DNA of 64,000 nt from Enterobacteriaceae endosymbiont of Donacia clavipes (GTDB lineage: Bacteria; Pseudomonadota; Gammaproteobacteria; Enterobacterales; Enterobacteriaceae). The stretch spans positions 5,472-69,471 of the forward strand of contig NZ_CP046208.1 of assembly GCF_012570365.1 (NCBI RefSeq). The letters run 5' to 3'. This document shows, piece after piece, positions 56,639 through 64,000 of the stretch. The position numbers and the translations under genes were made by a program. The notes under the pieces are model-generated. The model saw only the letters and a program-made list of their open reading frames with translations. It ran no database searches and was not told the DNA's origin. Position 1 is the first letter of the stretch, and each line of letters opens with the position of its first letter.

Positions 56639-57340
56639 ATGTCTAATATAAAGTTAGTATTATTACGTCACGGACAAAGTGAATGGAATAAAAAAAATTT
56701 ATTTACTGGTTGGCGAGACGTTAAATTATCAAAAGAGGGAAAAATTGAAGCAATACAAGCAGGAAAAATATTAAAAAATTTTAATTTTAAATTTGATTAC
56801 GCTTATACTTCTGTCTTAAAAAGAGCGATAAATACTTTATGGTTTATTTTAAAAGAATTAGATCAATTATGGATTCCTGTAAAAAAAACATGGAGATTAA
56901 ATGAAAGACATTATGGATCTTTACAAGGAATGAATAAAAAACAAGTTTTAAAAAAATTTGGGAAAATACAAGTTCAGAAATGGCGTCGTAGTTTTACTAC
57001 TAAACCACCATTATTATCAATAGAAGATCCTAAATGGGAAAGATTTGATCCTAAATATGCAAAATTAGATGATCATCAATTACCTTTATCAGAAAGTTTA
57101 TCTACAACTCTAGAAAGAGTTGTTTATATATGGAAAAATAATATTTTACATAAAATTATGAATGGTGAACGTATTCTTATTGTTGCACATGGAAATTCAT
57201 TAAGAGCTTTTATTAAATATATAGAAAATATTAGTGATAAAGAAATTATTAATTTAAATTTACCTACTGGTAGTCCTATTATTTGCGAGTTTAATAATAA
57301 ATTAAAATTTAAAAAAAGATATTATCTAGATGATATATAA
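56639..57340 (+). CDS. gpmA: 2,3-bisphosphoglycerate-dependent phosphoglycerate mutase
   Basis: Interconverts 3- and 2-phosphoglycerate in lower glycolysis. The 233 residues (E. coli 250) begin KLVLLRHGQSEWNKKNLFTG with the phosphohistidine in RHG, then WRDVKLSKEG, TSVLKRAINTLW near 58, RLNERHYGSLQGMNK near 88-102 and the second catalytic His in VAHGNSLRAFIKYIE near 183. The flexible C-terminal tail of the E. coli enzyme is missing. AAAAGGA precedes the ATG. Convergent with pta, 11 bases apart. Confidence 0.98.
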   Translation: MSNIKLVLLRHGQSEWNKKNLFTGWRDVKLSKEGKIEAIQAGKILKNFNFKFDYAYTSVLKRAINTLWFILKELDQLWIPVKKTWRLNERHYGSLQGMNKKQVLKKFGKIQVQKWRRSFTTKPPLLSIEDPKWERFDPKYAKLDDHQLPLSESLSTTLERVVYIWKNNILHKIMNGERILIVAHGNSLRAFIKYIENISDKEIINLNLPTGSPIICEFNNKLKFKKRYYLDDI

Positions 57341-57351
57341 ATAAATTATAT

Positions 57352-59493
57352 TTAATTTTTTAATTGTGTTTGTATAACTGTTGCTGCTATTGTATAAATT
57401 ATATCTTCAATTGAAGATCCTCTTGAAAGATCATTTATTGGTTGATTAATACCTTGTAATATGGGCCCTATAGAAATAATATTAGATGTTTTTTGTACAG
57501 CTTTATAAGTGGTATTACCAGTATTTAGATCTGGAAAAATAATAATATTAGCATTACCAGCAACTAAAGAATTTGGAGATTTATATTTTCCAATATTTTC
57601 TATTACAGCTGCATCATATTGCAATGGACCATCTATCATTAATTTAGGAAATTTATTTTTTACTAATTTAGTTGCTTTATATACTTTTTCTACTTCTATA
57701 CCTTGACTAGAAGTACCAGTAGAATATGAAATCATTGCTATTTTAGGATTTATTATATTAAATAATTTACTAGTTTCCCAAGATTGTATTGCAATTTCTG
57801 CTAATTGTTTATAATTAGGATTAGGATTAATAGCACAATCACCATATATTAATATATTTTTGGGTAATAACATTATAAATATTGATGAAATTATAGAAAA
57901 TCTTGGTAAATTTTTAATAATTTGTAATGCAGGTCTAATAGTATTAGCAGTTGTTGTATTAGCTCCAGAAACTATACCATCTACTTCTTTTTGTTTCAAC
58001 ATCATGGTAGATAAAATCATATTATCTTTTAATAATTCTATTGCTTTTTTTTGACTGAGTAACTTATGTTTTCTTATATACATTAATTTTTCTACATAAT
58101 TATTTCTAATAAGATTAGGATCAATTATATTAATATTATTTAAATTTATATTATTTATTTTAGCTATATTATGAATTTTTTTTATTTTTCCCAAAAGTAT
58201 ACAATTAGCTATATTTTTTTGATAACATATTGAAGCAGCTTGAAGAGTACGTATTTCATTACCTTCTGGTAATAAAATTGTTTTTTTTAATTTTTGTGCT
58301 TTTTCTATTAAATTATATTTAAAAATATATGGAGAAATATAAAATTTATAATTTACATATTTTTTAGAAAAAATTTTCTCAGGAATGTACAATGAAACAT
58401 ATTTAATAATGTTAGATATTAATTTATTATCATAGATCGGAAAGAGATATTTATAAATATTATGTAACTTTAAGTGTGTTTTATAAATATTATCTTCTGT
58501 ATATAAAATGGTTAAATTATTAAATTTAGCAATTTTTATAATTTTTGAAAAAAAATAATTAATTTTATTAACTTTATTATTTGTTATGAAGTCAGTAAAT
58601 AATATACTATTACAAAAAACATTTTTAGACATTACCTGATATATTTTTTTTATACTTTCCATATCATTTATAGAAATAATTAATAAAGATTTAATAAAAA
58701 TTTTTTGTTTTATAAAAGATAATTTATTAAAAAATAAAATATATTTAATTCTATTATATATAATATTAATTATTTTACAATTTAAATAACTACAAATATC
58801 TTTTAAATTAATTCCAAATATAAAATTTTTTAACCATGGAACAAGTATTATATTATTATATAAAATTAATGAATTATTATTTTCAATATTTTTTATATTT
58901 TCTAATTTATCTTTAAATATATTTAAATTATAAAAAAAAGGATTGTGATTTTGATTATTATATATTTTTTTAATAAAAAAATATACTTTCTTTATATTAA
59001 AATTAAATAATTTTTTTTTAAATAAAATATTAATTTTAGATTTAATTTTTTCTAAAGTTTCATTTTCTAAATTTATTGATGTAATAAATATTATTTCTGC
59101 ATTAAAAATATTTGCCATATCACAATTTAATTTAAATAATAATTGTTCCATATATGTAAAATTAATTCCTTCTATAAAAAAAATATCTGTATCATCTATA
59201 TTTTCATAATATTTTTTTATTATATTATTTATAATATTATCATATTCAATAGTCTTATCAAATAAATTAATATCATTTATTTTTAAAGAATTTATTAATT
59301 TAATATTAGGATAATATTTTTTTAAAATAGAATTAGTATAACTAAAATTATGATTTTCTATTTGAGTAATAGGTTTAAAGAATTTACATTTTAATTTTTT
59401 ATTTTGTATATTATTTAATAATCCTAAATTCATACTAGTAAAAAAATGTATATCAACATCTACTGGTATAGATATAATTATTTTTTTTAACAT
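57352..59493 (-). CDS. pta: Phosphate acetyltransferase
   Basis: Pta makes acetyl phosphate from acetyl-CoA. The 713 residues match E. coli (714), so the long enterobacterial form with N-terminal BioD-like/DRTGG regulatory domains is kept, though those (about residues 1-380) are strongly drifted. The C-terminal catalytic domain is well conserved: KAQKLKKTILLPEGNEIRTL near 389-408, VDGIVSGANTTTANTIRPALQ near 499-519, GDCAINPNP, SYSTGTSSQG and DGPLQYDAAV near 634, ending with RGSSIEDIIYTIAATVIQTQ. Twenty bases downstream of ackA, in the E. coli order. Confidence 0.97.
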   Translation of the reverse strand: MLKKIIISIPVDVDIHFFTSMNLGLLNNIQNKKLKCKFFKPITQIENHNFSYTNSILKKYYPNIKLINSLKINDINLFDKTIEYDNIINNIIKKYYENIDDTDIFFIEGINFTYMEQLLFKLNCDMANIFNAEIIFITSINLENETLEKIKSKINILFKKKLFNFNIKKVYFFIKKIYNNQNHNPFFYNLNIFKDKLENIKNIENNNSLILYNNIILVPWLKNFIFGINLKDICSYLNCKIINIIYNRIKYILFFNKLSFIKQKIFIKSLLIISINDMESIKKIYQVMSKNVFCNSILFTDFITNNKVNKINYFFSKIIKIAKFNNLTILYTEDNIYKTHLKLHNIYKYLFPIYDNKLISNIIKYVSLYIPEKIFSKKYVNYKFYISPYIFKYNLIEKAQKLKKTILLPEGNEIRTLQAASICYQKNIANCILLGKIKKIHNIAKINNINLNNINIIDPNLIRNNYVEKLMYIRKHKLLSQKKAIELLKDNMILSTMMLKQKEVDGIVSGANTTTANTIRPALQIIKNLPRFSIISSIFIMLLPKNILIYGDCAINPNPNYKQLAEIAIQSWETSKLFNIINPKIAMISYSTGTSSQGIEVEKVYKATKLVKNKFPKLMIDGPLQYDAAVIENIGKYKSPNSLVAGNANIIIFPDLNTGNTTYKAVQKTSNIISIGPILQGINQPINDLSRGSSIEDIIYTIAATVIQTQLKN

Positions 59494-59513
59494 AATTATT
59501 TACCTCTTTAATT

Positions 59514-60731
59514 TTATAAATTTGATTGATTATTAATAATTTTAAATGTATCATGTGCAATCATGAGTTCTTCATTTGTAGGTATAACTAATATCGGAAG
59601 ACTATTTACAGTACTAATTAAACCTGATTTACCATGTATCATTTCATTATTTAATTTTTTATCTAGAAAAAAATTTAAAATTTTTAACTTTTTTATTGTT
59701 TTTTCTCTAATTAAAATACTATTTTCTCCTATACCTCCTGTAAAAATAATTGCATTAATTTTATTTTTTATTAAAATACTATATGATGCTATGTATTTAG
59801 CTAAATAATGTACAAATATTTTAGTAGCTTTTTTTATTTCTAAATTTTTTGAATAATTATCTTCAATATATCTAAAATCACTAGTTATATTTGTTAAACC
59901 TAACATACCTGATTTTTCAGTTAAAATTTTATAAATTTTATCTATTTTGATATTTAATTGTTTATTCATATAAAAAATAATCGCAGGATCAATATTACCA
60001 CATCTTGTACCCATTACTAAACCTTCTAAAGGAGTTAAACCCATAGAAGTATCAAAGCTTTTACCTTTATTTATAACAGTAACAGAAGATCCATTACCTA
60101 AATGGCATGAAATACAATTAAATATATTAAAAGGTATATTTAACATTTTAGCAGCTATTATAGATACATATTTATGACTTGTCCCATGAGCTCCATAACG
60201 ACGTATTTTATATTTTTTATAAAATTTTATAGGTAAAGCATATAAATATGATGTTTCAGGTATTGTTTGATGAAAAGCTGTATCAAATACAGCAACTTGT
60301 TTATTTTTTAATTTAGGTAATATTTTTGTTATTTCTTTAATACCTATTAATTGAATTGGATTATGTAAAGGAGCAAAAACTGATGCTTCTTCTATCGCTT
60401 TAATAACTTTTTTATTAATTCTTACAGAATTTGTAAATTTTTCTCCTCCATGTACTATACGATGACCTACTGCTATTATATTTTTATATAAAAATAAATT
60501 TTTTTTTAAAATTTTTTTTACTAAGTAGTTTAATACTTTCTTATGATCAGTTTTTAAATTAAATTTGACTTTTTGTTTATTATTTTTAATATTCCATTTA
60601 ATATAAGAATTTTTATTATGAAAATGTTCAGCTAAACCAAAAAATAATATTTCCTTTTTTAAGGGATTTATAACTGAAAATTTTAAAGAAGAACTACCAC
60701 AATTAATAACAAATACTAATTTGTTTAACAT
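59514..60731 (-). CDS. ackA: Acetate kinase
   Basis: AckA turns acetyl phosphate and ADP into acetate and ATP, the energy-yielding end of the Pta-AckA pathway. The 405 residues (E. coli 400) have VFVINCGSSSLKFSVI at the N-terminus, VGHRIVHGGEKFTNSV near 88-103 with the substrate Arg, FDTAFHQTIPETSYLYALP near 149, RRYGAHGTSHKYVS, SCHLGNGSSVTVINKGKS near 208 and the terminal FTGGIGENS and PTNEELMIA. All catalytic motifs appear intact. First gene of an ackA-pta operon. Confidence 0.98.
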   Translation of the reverse strand: MLNKLVFVINCGSSSLKFSVINPLKKEILFFGLAEHFHNKNSYIKWNIKNNKQKVKFNLKTDHKKVLNYLVKKILKKNLFLYKNIIAVGHRIVHGGEKFTNSVRINKKVIKAIEEASVFAPLHNPIQLIGIKEITKILPKLKNKQVAVFDTAFHQTIPETSYLYALPIKFYKKYKIRRYGAHGTSHKYVSIIAAKMLNIPFNIFNCISCHLGNGSSVTVINKGKSFDTSMGLTPLEGLVMGTRCGNIDPAIIFYMNKQLNIKIDKIYKILTEKSGMLGLTNITSDFRYIEDNYSKNLEIKKATKIFVHYLAKYIASYSILIKNKINAIIFTGGIGENSILIREKTIKKLKILNFFLDKKLNNEMIHGKSGLISTVNSLPILVIPTNEELMIAHDTFKIINNQSNL

Positions 60732-60865
60732 ATATATTCCTAAAATAGGTATTATATAATTAATTATTAATCTATTAATTTTATTATATATAAAAAATAA
60801 TAAAATTATATATATAATAAATATATATTTTTATATAAAATTTTTAAATAAAAATAAAAATATTA

Positions 60866-60894
60866 TATACATAATTTTTAATATAAGTTATTAT
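60866..60894 (+). promoter_or_regulatory. Possible promoter of tRNA-Cys/tRNA-Leu
   Basis: TATACA (60866-60871), 17 bases, TATTAT (60889-60894), ending 11 bases before tRNA-Cys. The -10 and spacing match the tRNA-Arg(UCU) promoter, but the -35 is poor and the region is almost pure A-T. Confidence 0.3.
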
Positions 60895-60905
60895 AAATAA
60901 AGTAT

Positions 60906-60976
60906 GGCGCATTGGCAGAGTGGTTATGCAGAGGATTGCAAATCCTTTTATTTCGGTTCAATTCCGGGATGCGCCT
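60906..60976 (+). tRNA. cysT: tRNA-Cys, anticodon GCA
   Basis: Acceptor GGCGCAT with ATGCGCC, D-arm GCAGAGTGGTTATGC, anticodon stem-loop AGGATTGCAAATCCT with GCA, T-arm TCGGTTCAATTCCGG, and discriminator U, the tRNA-Cys identity base. E. coli has the same order cysT-leuZ. CCA not encoded. Confidence 0.97.
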
Positions 60977-60998
60977 AAATTATTTATCTTTTTATTTT

Positions 60999-61084
60999 GC
61001 CCAGGTGGTGGAATCGGTAGACACAAGGGACTTAAAATCCCTCGGCATATTATTGCTGTGCGGGTTCAATTCCCGCTCTGGGTA
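60999..61084 (+). tRNA. leuZ: tRNA-Leu, anticodon UAA
   Basis: Class II tRNA: acceptor GCCCAGG with TCTGGGT (G1-U72 pair as in E. coli), D-arm GTGGAATCGGTAGACAC, anticodon stem-loop GGGACTTAAAATCCC with TAA, variable arm CGGCATATTATTGCTG, T-arm GCGGGTTCAATTCCCGC, discriminator A. It reads UUA, the dominant leucine codon here. Confidence 0.97.
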
Positions 61085-61093
61085 TGAAATTTT

Positions 61094-61561
61094 CTATAAA
61101 AAATAATTATATTTATGTAACAAATTATGAAAATAAATAAATAATAATGATTTTTGTTCAAGTAACATATAATTATATAAATTTTTATCAAAATGATTTA
61201 AAGAATACAAAAAAAATAAAATAATAAAATATCCCTTAAAAAAACCAAAAAATAATCCTATTATTTTATTAAAAATATTTAAATTAAAATATTTTATTTT
61301 TTTATTTATATAATTATTAATTATATACCCGAATGATAAAGATAATATAAATGAAATAAGTAATAAAAAAATTTTTTGAAAATATAAATTATTAATTACT
61401 GTATTTTTTATATAAAATAAATAATGAAAATATTTTTTAGATAAATAAAATGATACAAACCAAATTAATATTGTTAAAATTTCTTTTATAAATCCTCTAA
61501 AAAAACTATACAATGAAGACAATATTATTATTAATATAAATAAATAATCAATTATAAACAT
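61094..61561 (-). CDS. cvpA: CvpA family inner membrane protein
   Basis: CvpA is a four-helix inner-membrane protein, named for its role in colicin V production; its cellular role is unclear, with links to envelope integrity. The 155 residues (E. coli 162) match in the N-terminal IDYLFILIIILSSLYSFFRGFIKEILTILIW, where the RGFxxE motif is diagnostic, and in NKIIGLFFGFFKGYFII near 100, matching DRVLGVCFGALRGVLIV. The C-terminus is drifted. It follows truA on the same strand after 220 bp; E. coli has dedA, accD, folC and dedD between them. Confidence 0.88.
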   Translation of the reverse strand: MFIIDYLFILIIILSSLYSFFRGFIKEILTILIWFVSFYLSKKYFHYLFYIKNTVINNLYFQKIFLLLISFILSLSFGYIINNYINKKIKYFNLNIFNKIIGLFFGFFKGYFIILFFLYSLNHFDKNLYNYMLLEQKSLLFIYFHNLLHKYNYFL

Positions 61562-61781
61562 ATTTTTTTATGTATTTAAAATTTTAATTAAGTTATTTTA
61601 TCTTTTTAATATTTAAAATAATATAAAAATTTTTAAAAATTAAAATAACTTTTAAGTTTAAAATAAAAAATTATATTATAAAAAAATTTTATATTTTTTT
61701 ATTTAAAAATAATATTAATTATTTATTATAAAACTTATATTTTTAAACACTTAAATATATTAATTTAATTAATATTAATAA

Positions 61782-62609
61782 TTAAATTATTTTTTTTAAA
61801 AAAAAATATGAATTCCAATTATAATAAGGAATACGAAAATGTTTTGGATATTCAACTTCTACTAAAAATAATCCATCTGGTTTAACTGTTGCAGCAGCTT
61901 TAGTCCTATCTTTAATTTTTATTAGTTCTAATAGCCAATTTTCTTCTTTTTTCCCAAGTCCTATTTCTAATAAGCTTCCCACAATATTTCTAACCATATG
62001 ATATAAAAAAGAATTTGCTTTTATATCAATTAATATATAATTTCCATATTTTTTAATATCACAATTAATAATTTTTCGAAAAGAAGATTTATTTAATTTT
62101 TTACCAGATTCGAAAGAAGTTAAATCATGTTCACCTAATAAATATTTTATTGCATTTTTCATTTTTATAATATTTAAATTATATTTATATGAAGTAACTA
62201 AACTATTAAAAATAGCTGATCTATATAAATTATTATATATAATATAAAAATATCTACGTGATAATGCACTAAATCTAGCATGAAATTCTTTTTTTACTGA
62301 TATTATCCAATTTATAACTATATCTTGAGGTAATAAACTATTTATACCTAAAATCCAAGATCTTTTTTTTCTAAAACTACTTGTTTCAAAATGAATAACT
62401 TGTCCTAAACTATGAACACCTATATCAGTTCTACCTGCACAAAAAATTTTAATATTATGATTAGCAATTTTTGAAATAGCATTCTCAATATATTCTTGTA
62501 TAGTTTTTTTATAGTATATTTTTTGTTTTTGCCATCCATGATAATTTTTACCATTATATTCTACTCCTAATGCAAATTTATATTTTTTTTTAGATTTAAT
62601 ATTTATCAT
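61782..62609 (-). CDS. truA: tRNA pseudouridine(38-40) synthase
   Basis: TruA isomerises uridines 38-40 in the anticodon stem of many tRNAs. The 275 residues (E. coli 270) show ALGVEYNGKNYHGWQKQK near the N-terminus, the catalytic Asp in FCAGRTDIGVHSLGQVIHF near 55-73, WILGINSLLPQDIVI near 84-98, FHARFSALSRRYFYII and FLYHMVRNIVGSLLEIG near 202-218. All catalytic motifs look intact. Its start is 174 bp from the dacA-like gene, in divergent orientation. Confidence 0.97.
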   Translation of the reverse strand: MINIKSKKKYKFALGVEYNGKNYHGWQKQKIYYKKTIQEYIENAISKIANHNIKIFCAGRTDIGVHSLGQVIHFETSSFRKKRSWILGINSLLPQDIVINWIISVKKEFHARFSALSRRYFYIIYNNLYRSAIFNSLVTSYKYNLNIIKMKNAIKYLLGEHDLTSFESGKKLNKSSFRKIINCDIKKYGNYILIDIKANSFLYHMVRNIVGSLLEIGLGKKEENWLLELIKIKDRTKAAATVKPDGLFLVEVEYPKHFRIPYYNWNSYFFLKKII

Positions 62610-62782
62610 TATTTTATTTATACCTATATAAATATTATTTTTAATAATTTTATTTTACTAAAATTTTAGTTACATTTCTTTTAAAATTATATAAAATAAC
62701 ATTTTTAATAAATATAATTTAAATCATTATTTAATAATTTTTATTATAAAAAATATAATATATACTTGTACATGAGTAAAAT

Positions 62783-64000
62783 ATGATGAAAATATGTAAA
62801 AAAACTAATAGAAAAATTAATCAAATTATAAAATTAATTATTACTACTATATTTATAATATATCCAACAATAATATATGCATATGAAAATATATTTAATA
62901 TTTCGTCAGAACCTAATATTAACGTTAAATCATATATTTTAATAGATTACAATACGGGAATTATTTTAACAGAAAAAAATAGTAATGAACCTCAAAAACC
63001 AGCTAGTCTAGCAAAAATTATGACTAGTTATGTAATAGCTAAAGCTATAGCAAAGGGAAATATACATCGTCATGATATTGTTATTGTCAACCAAAATGCC
63101 TGGGCAACAGGTAATGAAGAATTTAATGGATCATCATTAATGTTTTTAAAAATTGGAGATCATATTTCTGTAGATAATTTAATAAAAGGAATTATTTTAC
63201 AATCTGGTAATGATGCTTGTGTTGCTATAGCAGAATATATATCTGGAAATCAAGAAAAATTTGTAAATTTAATGAATTTTTATGCAAAAAAAATAGGATT
63301 AAAAAATACTTGTTTTAAAAATGTTCATGGACTGGATAAACCCGGGCAATATACTACAGCAAAAGATATAGCTATTATGGGAAAAGCGTTAATTCGTGAT
63401 TTTCCTTATGAATATTCTATATATAAACAAAAAAGTTTCACTTTTAATAATATTTTTCAAAAAAATCGTAATTTATTATTGTGGGATAATTCCTTAAGTG
63501 TAGATGGTATTAAAACAGGACATACTGAAAATGCTGGCTACAATATTATAGCTTCTGCAACAAAAAATAATATGAGATTAATTGTTGTTATTTTAGGTGA
63601 TAAAACTGAACAAGATAGAAGAAAAAATAGTAAAAAATTATTAAATTGGGGTTTCGAAAATTTTCGCACACTTAATCCTGTAAAAAAATATCAAAAAATT
63701 GCATCTGTTCCTATTTTATATGGTAAATATAGTTCTGTAAGAGTAGGTATTAAAAATAATGTTTATTTAACAATTCTTAAAAATCAAGAAAAAAAAATAA
63801 AAATTCTATATCATATTAAAAATAATAAAATATTAGCACCAATACATAAAAATCAAATATTAGGTAGTATGGTTTTTATAATTAATAATCATATAATTGG
63901 AATATATCCATTAGTAGCCTTAGAAAATATTTCAAAAGGAAATATTTTTGTTTGTTTATTAGACTATATAAGATTATTAATAAGTAGATGGATTCATCAA
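62783..64000 (+). CDS. dacA: D-alanyl-D-alanine carboxypeptidase (PBP5/6 type), 3' end cut by window
   Basis: A periplasmic penicillin-binding protein that trims the terminal D-Ala of peptidoglycan stem peptides. The frame is open from the ATG at 62783 (a second ATG follows directly) through codon 406 at the window edge. It has an N-terminal signal peptide (hydrophobic core about residues 15-30, ending IYAYE), the SYILIDYNTG strand, the active-site SxxK in PASLAKIMTSY, the SGN motif in LQSGNDACVAIAEY and the KTG motif in DGIKTGHTENAGYN. The C-terminal domain ends with an amphipathic helix-like DYIRLLISRWIHQ, the usual membrane anchor. It resembles DacA slightly more than DacC; the choice between them is uncertain. 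Confidence 0.93.
   Translation, partial: MMKICKKTNRKINQIIKLIITTIFIIYPTIIYAYENIFNISSEPNINVKSYILIDYNTGIILTEKNSNEPQKPASLAKIMTSYVIAKAIAKGNIHRHDIVIVNQNAWATGNEEFNGSSLMFLKIGDHISVDNLIKGIILQSGNDACVAIAEYISGNQEKFVNLMNFYAKKIGLKNTCFKNVHGLDKPGQYTTAKDIAIMGKALIRDFPYEYSIYKQKSFTFNNIFQKNRNLLLWDNSLSVDGIKTGHTENAGYNIIASATKNNMRLIVVILGDKTEQDRRKNSKKLLNWGFENFRTLNPVKKYQKIASVPILYGKYSSVRVGIKNNVYLTILKNQEKKIKILYHIKNNKILAPIHKNQILGSMVFIINNHIIGIYPLVALENISKGNIFVCLLDYIRLLISRWIHQ

Noticed and set aside
60912-61106. 64-codon plus frame across the tRNA-Cys and tRNA-Leu genes
   Set aside because: It runs through two well-formed tRNAs, so it is a translation artefact.

Overview
The window looks like part of the chromosome of a strongly reduced gammaproteobacterium, most likely an obligate insect endosymbiont derived from Enterobacterales. 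Base composition is extremely AT-rich by eye, homopolymer A and T runs are everywhere, and proteins are lysine-, isoleucine- and asparagine-rich. Even so, nearly every protein aligns (from memory) with an Escherichia coli ortholog of similar length, and many gene blocks keep E. coli order: 5S rRNA-murB, mreBCD, recA-alaS-csrA-tRNA(Ser)-tRNA(Arg), rpoH-ftsY-rsmD, dusA-dnaB, hisS-bamB-der, ribD-ribH-nusB, leuABCD, glyQS, fieF-pfkA, rpsT-ileS-lspA-dapB, ackA-pta, tRNA(Cys)-tRNA(Leu) and truA-cvpA. No phage, insertion sequence, CRISPR array, restriction system or toxin was seen. I do not assign a genus.

Layout. 1-4.7 kb: end of a 5S rRNA gene, murB, type II dehydroquinase aroQ, the mreBCD shape operon, tusE and tRNA-Ser(UGA). 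4.8-8.6 kb: rsmI, RNase P RNA, folD, tRNA-Arg(UCU), a decayed full-length metB, tRNA-Lys and tRNA-Val. 8.7-24 kb: gltX, hspQ, alr, metG, ydjM-like, rnb, ssb, rpoH, ftsY, rsmD, tusA, recA, alaS, csrA and two tRNAs. 24-35 kb: a long minus-strand run dapD, ligA, cysS, dnaB, dusA, der, bamB, hisS. 35-46 kb: tadA, glyA, yajL, then nusB-ribH-ribD on minus, then leuABCD, adk and dapA on plus. 46-64 kb: glyS-glyQ, fieF, pfkA, rplY, dapB-lspA-ileS, rpsT, erpA, gpmA, pta-ackA, two tRNAs, cvpA, truA and a D-alanyl-D-alanine carboxypeptidase gene (dacA-like) that runs off the right edge.

How the genes fit together. The cell still makes peptidoglycan and keeps a rod-shape apparatus (murB, alr, dapA/B/D, mreBCD, dacA-like). 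It makes leucine (leuABCD), keeps parts of the lysine/DAP, aromatic, riboflavin and folate/one-carbon pathways, and ferments sugar through pfkA, gpmA, pta and ackA to acetate with ATP gain. Methionine synthesis by transsulfuration is broken at metB. Translation and tRNA maturation are well represented: eight aminoacyl-tRNA synthetase genes for seven amino acids, RNase P RNA, TadA for the tRNA-Arg(ACG) found here, DusA, TruA, and TusA/TusE for thiolation of tRNAs such as the tRNA-Lys(UUU) found here.

Erosion shows as domain loss (short MetG, FtsY without its acidic domain, RecA without its acidic tail), a degenerate first GTPase domain in Der, and precise loss of interior genes from otherwise conserved blocks (ftsEX, recX, yfgM, ribF, fkpB-ispH, dedD-folC-accD-dedA). 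I found no convincing undescribed system; the most unusual points are listed as findings.
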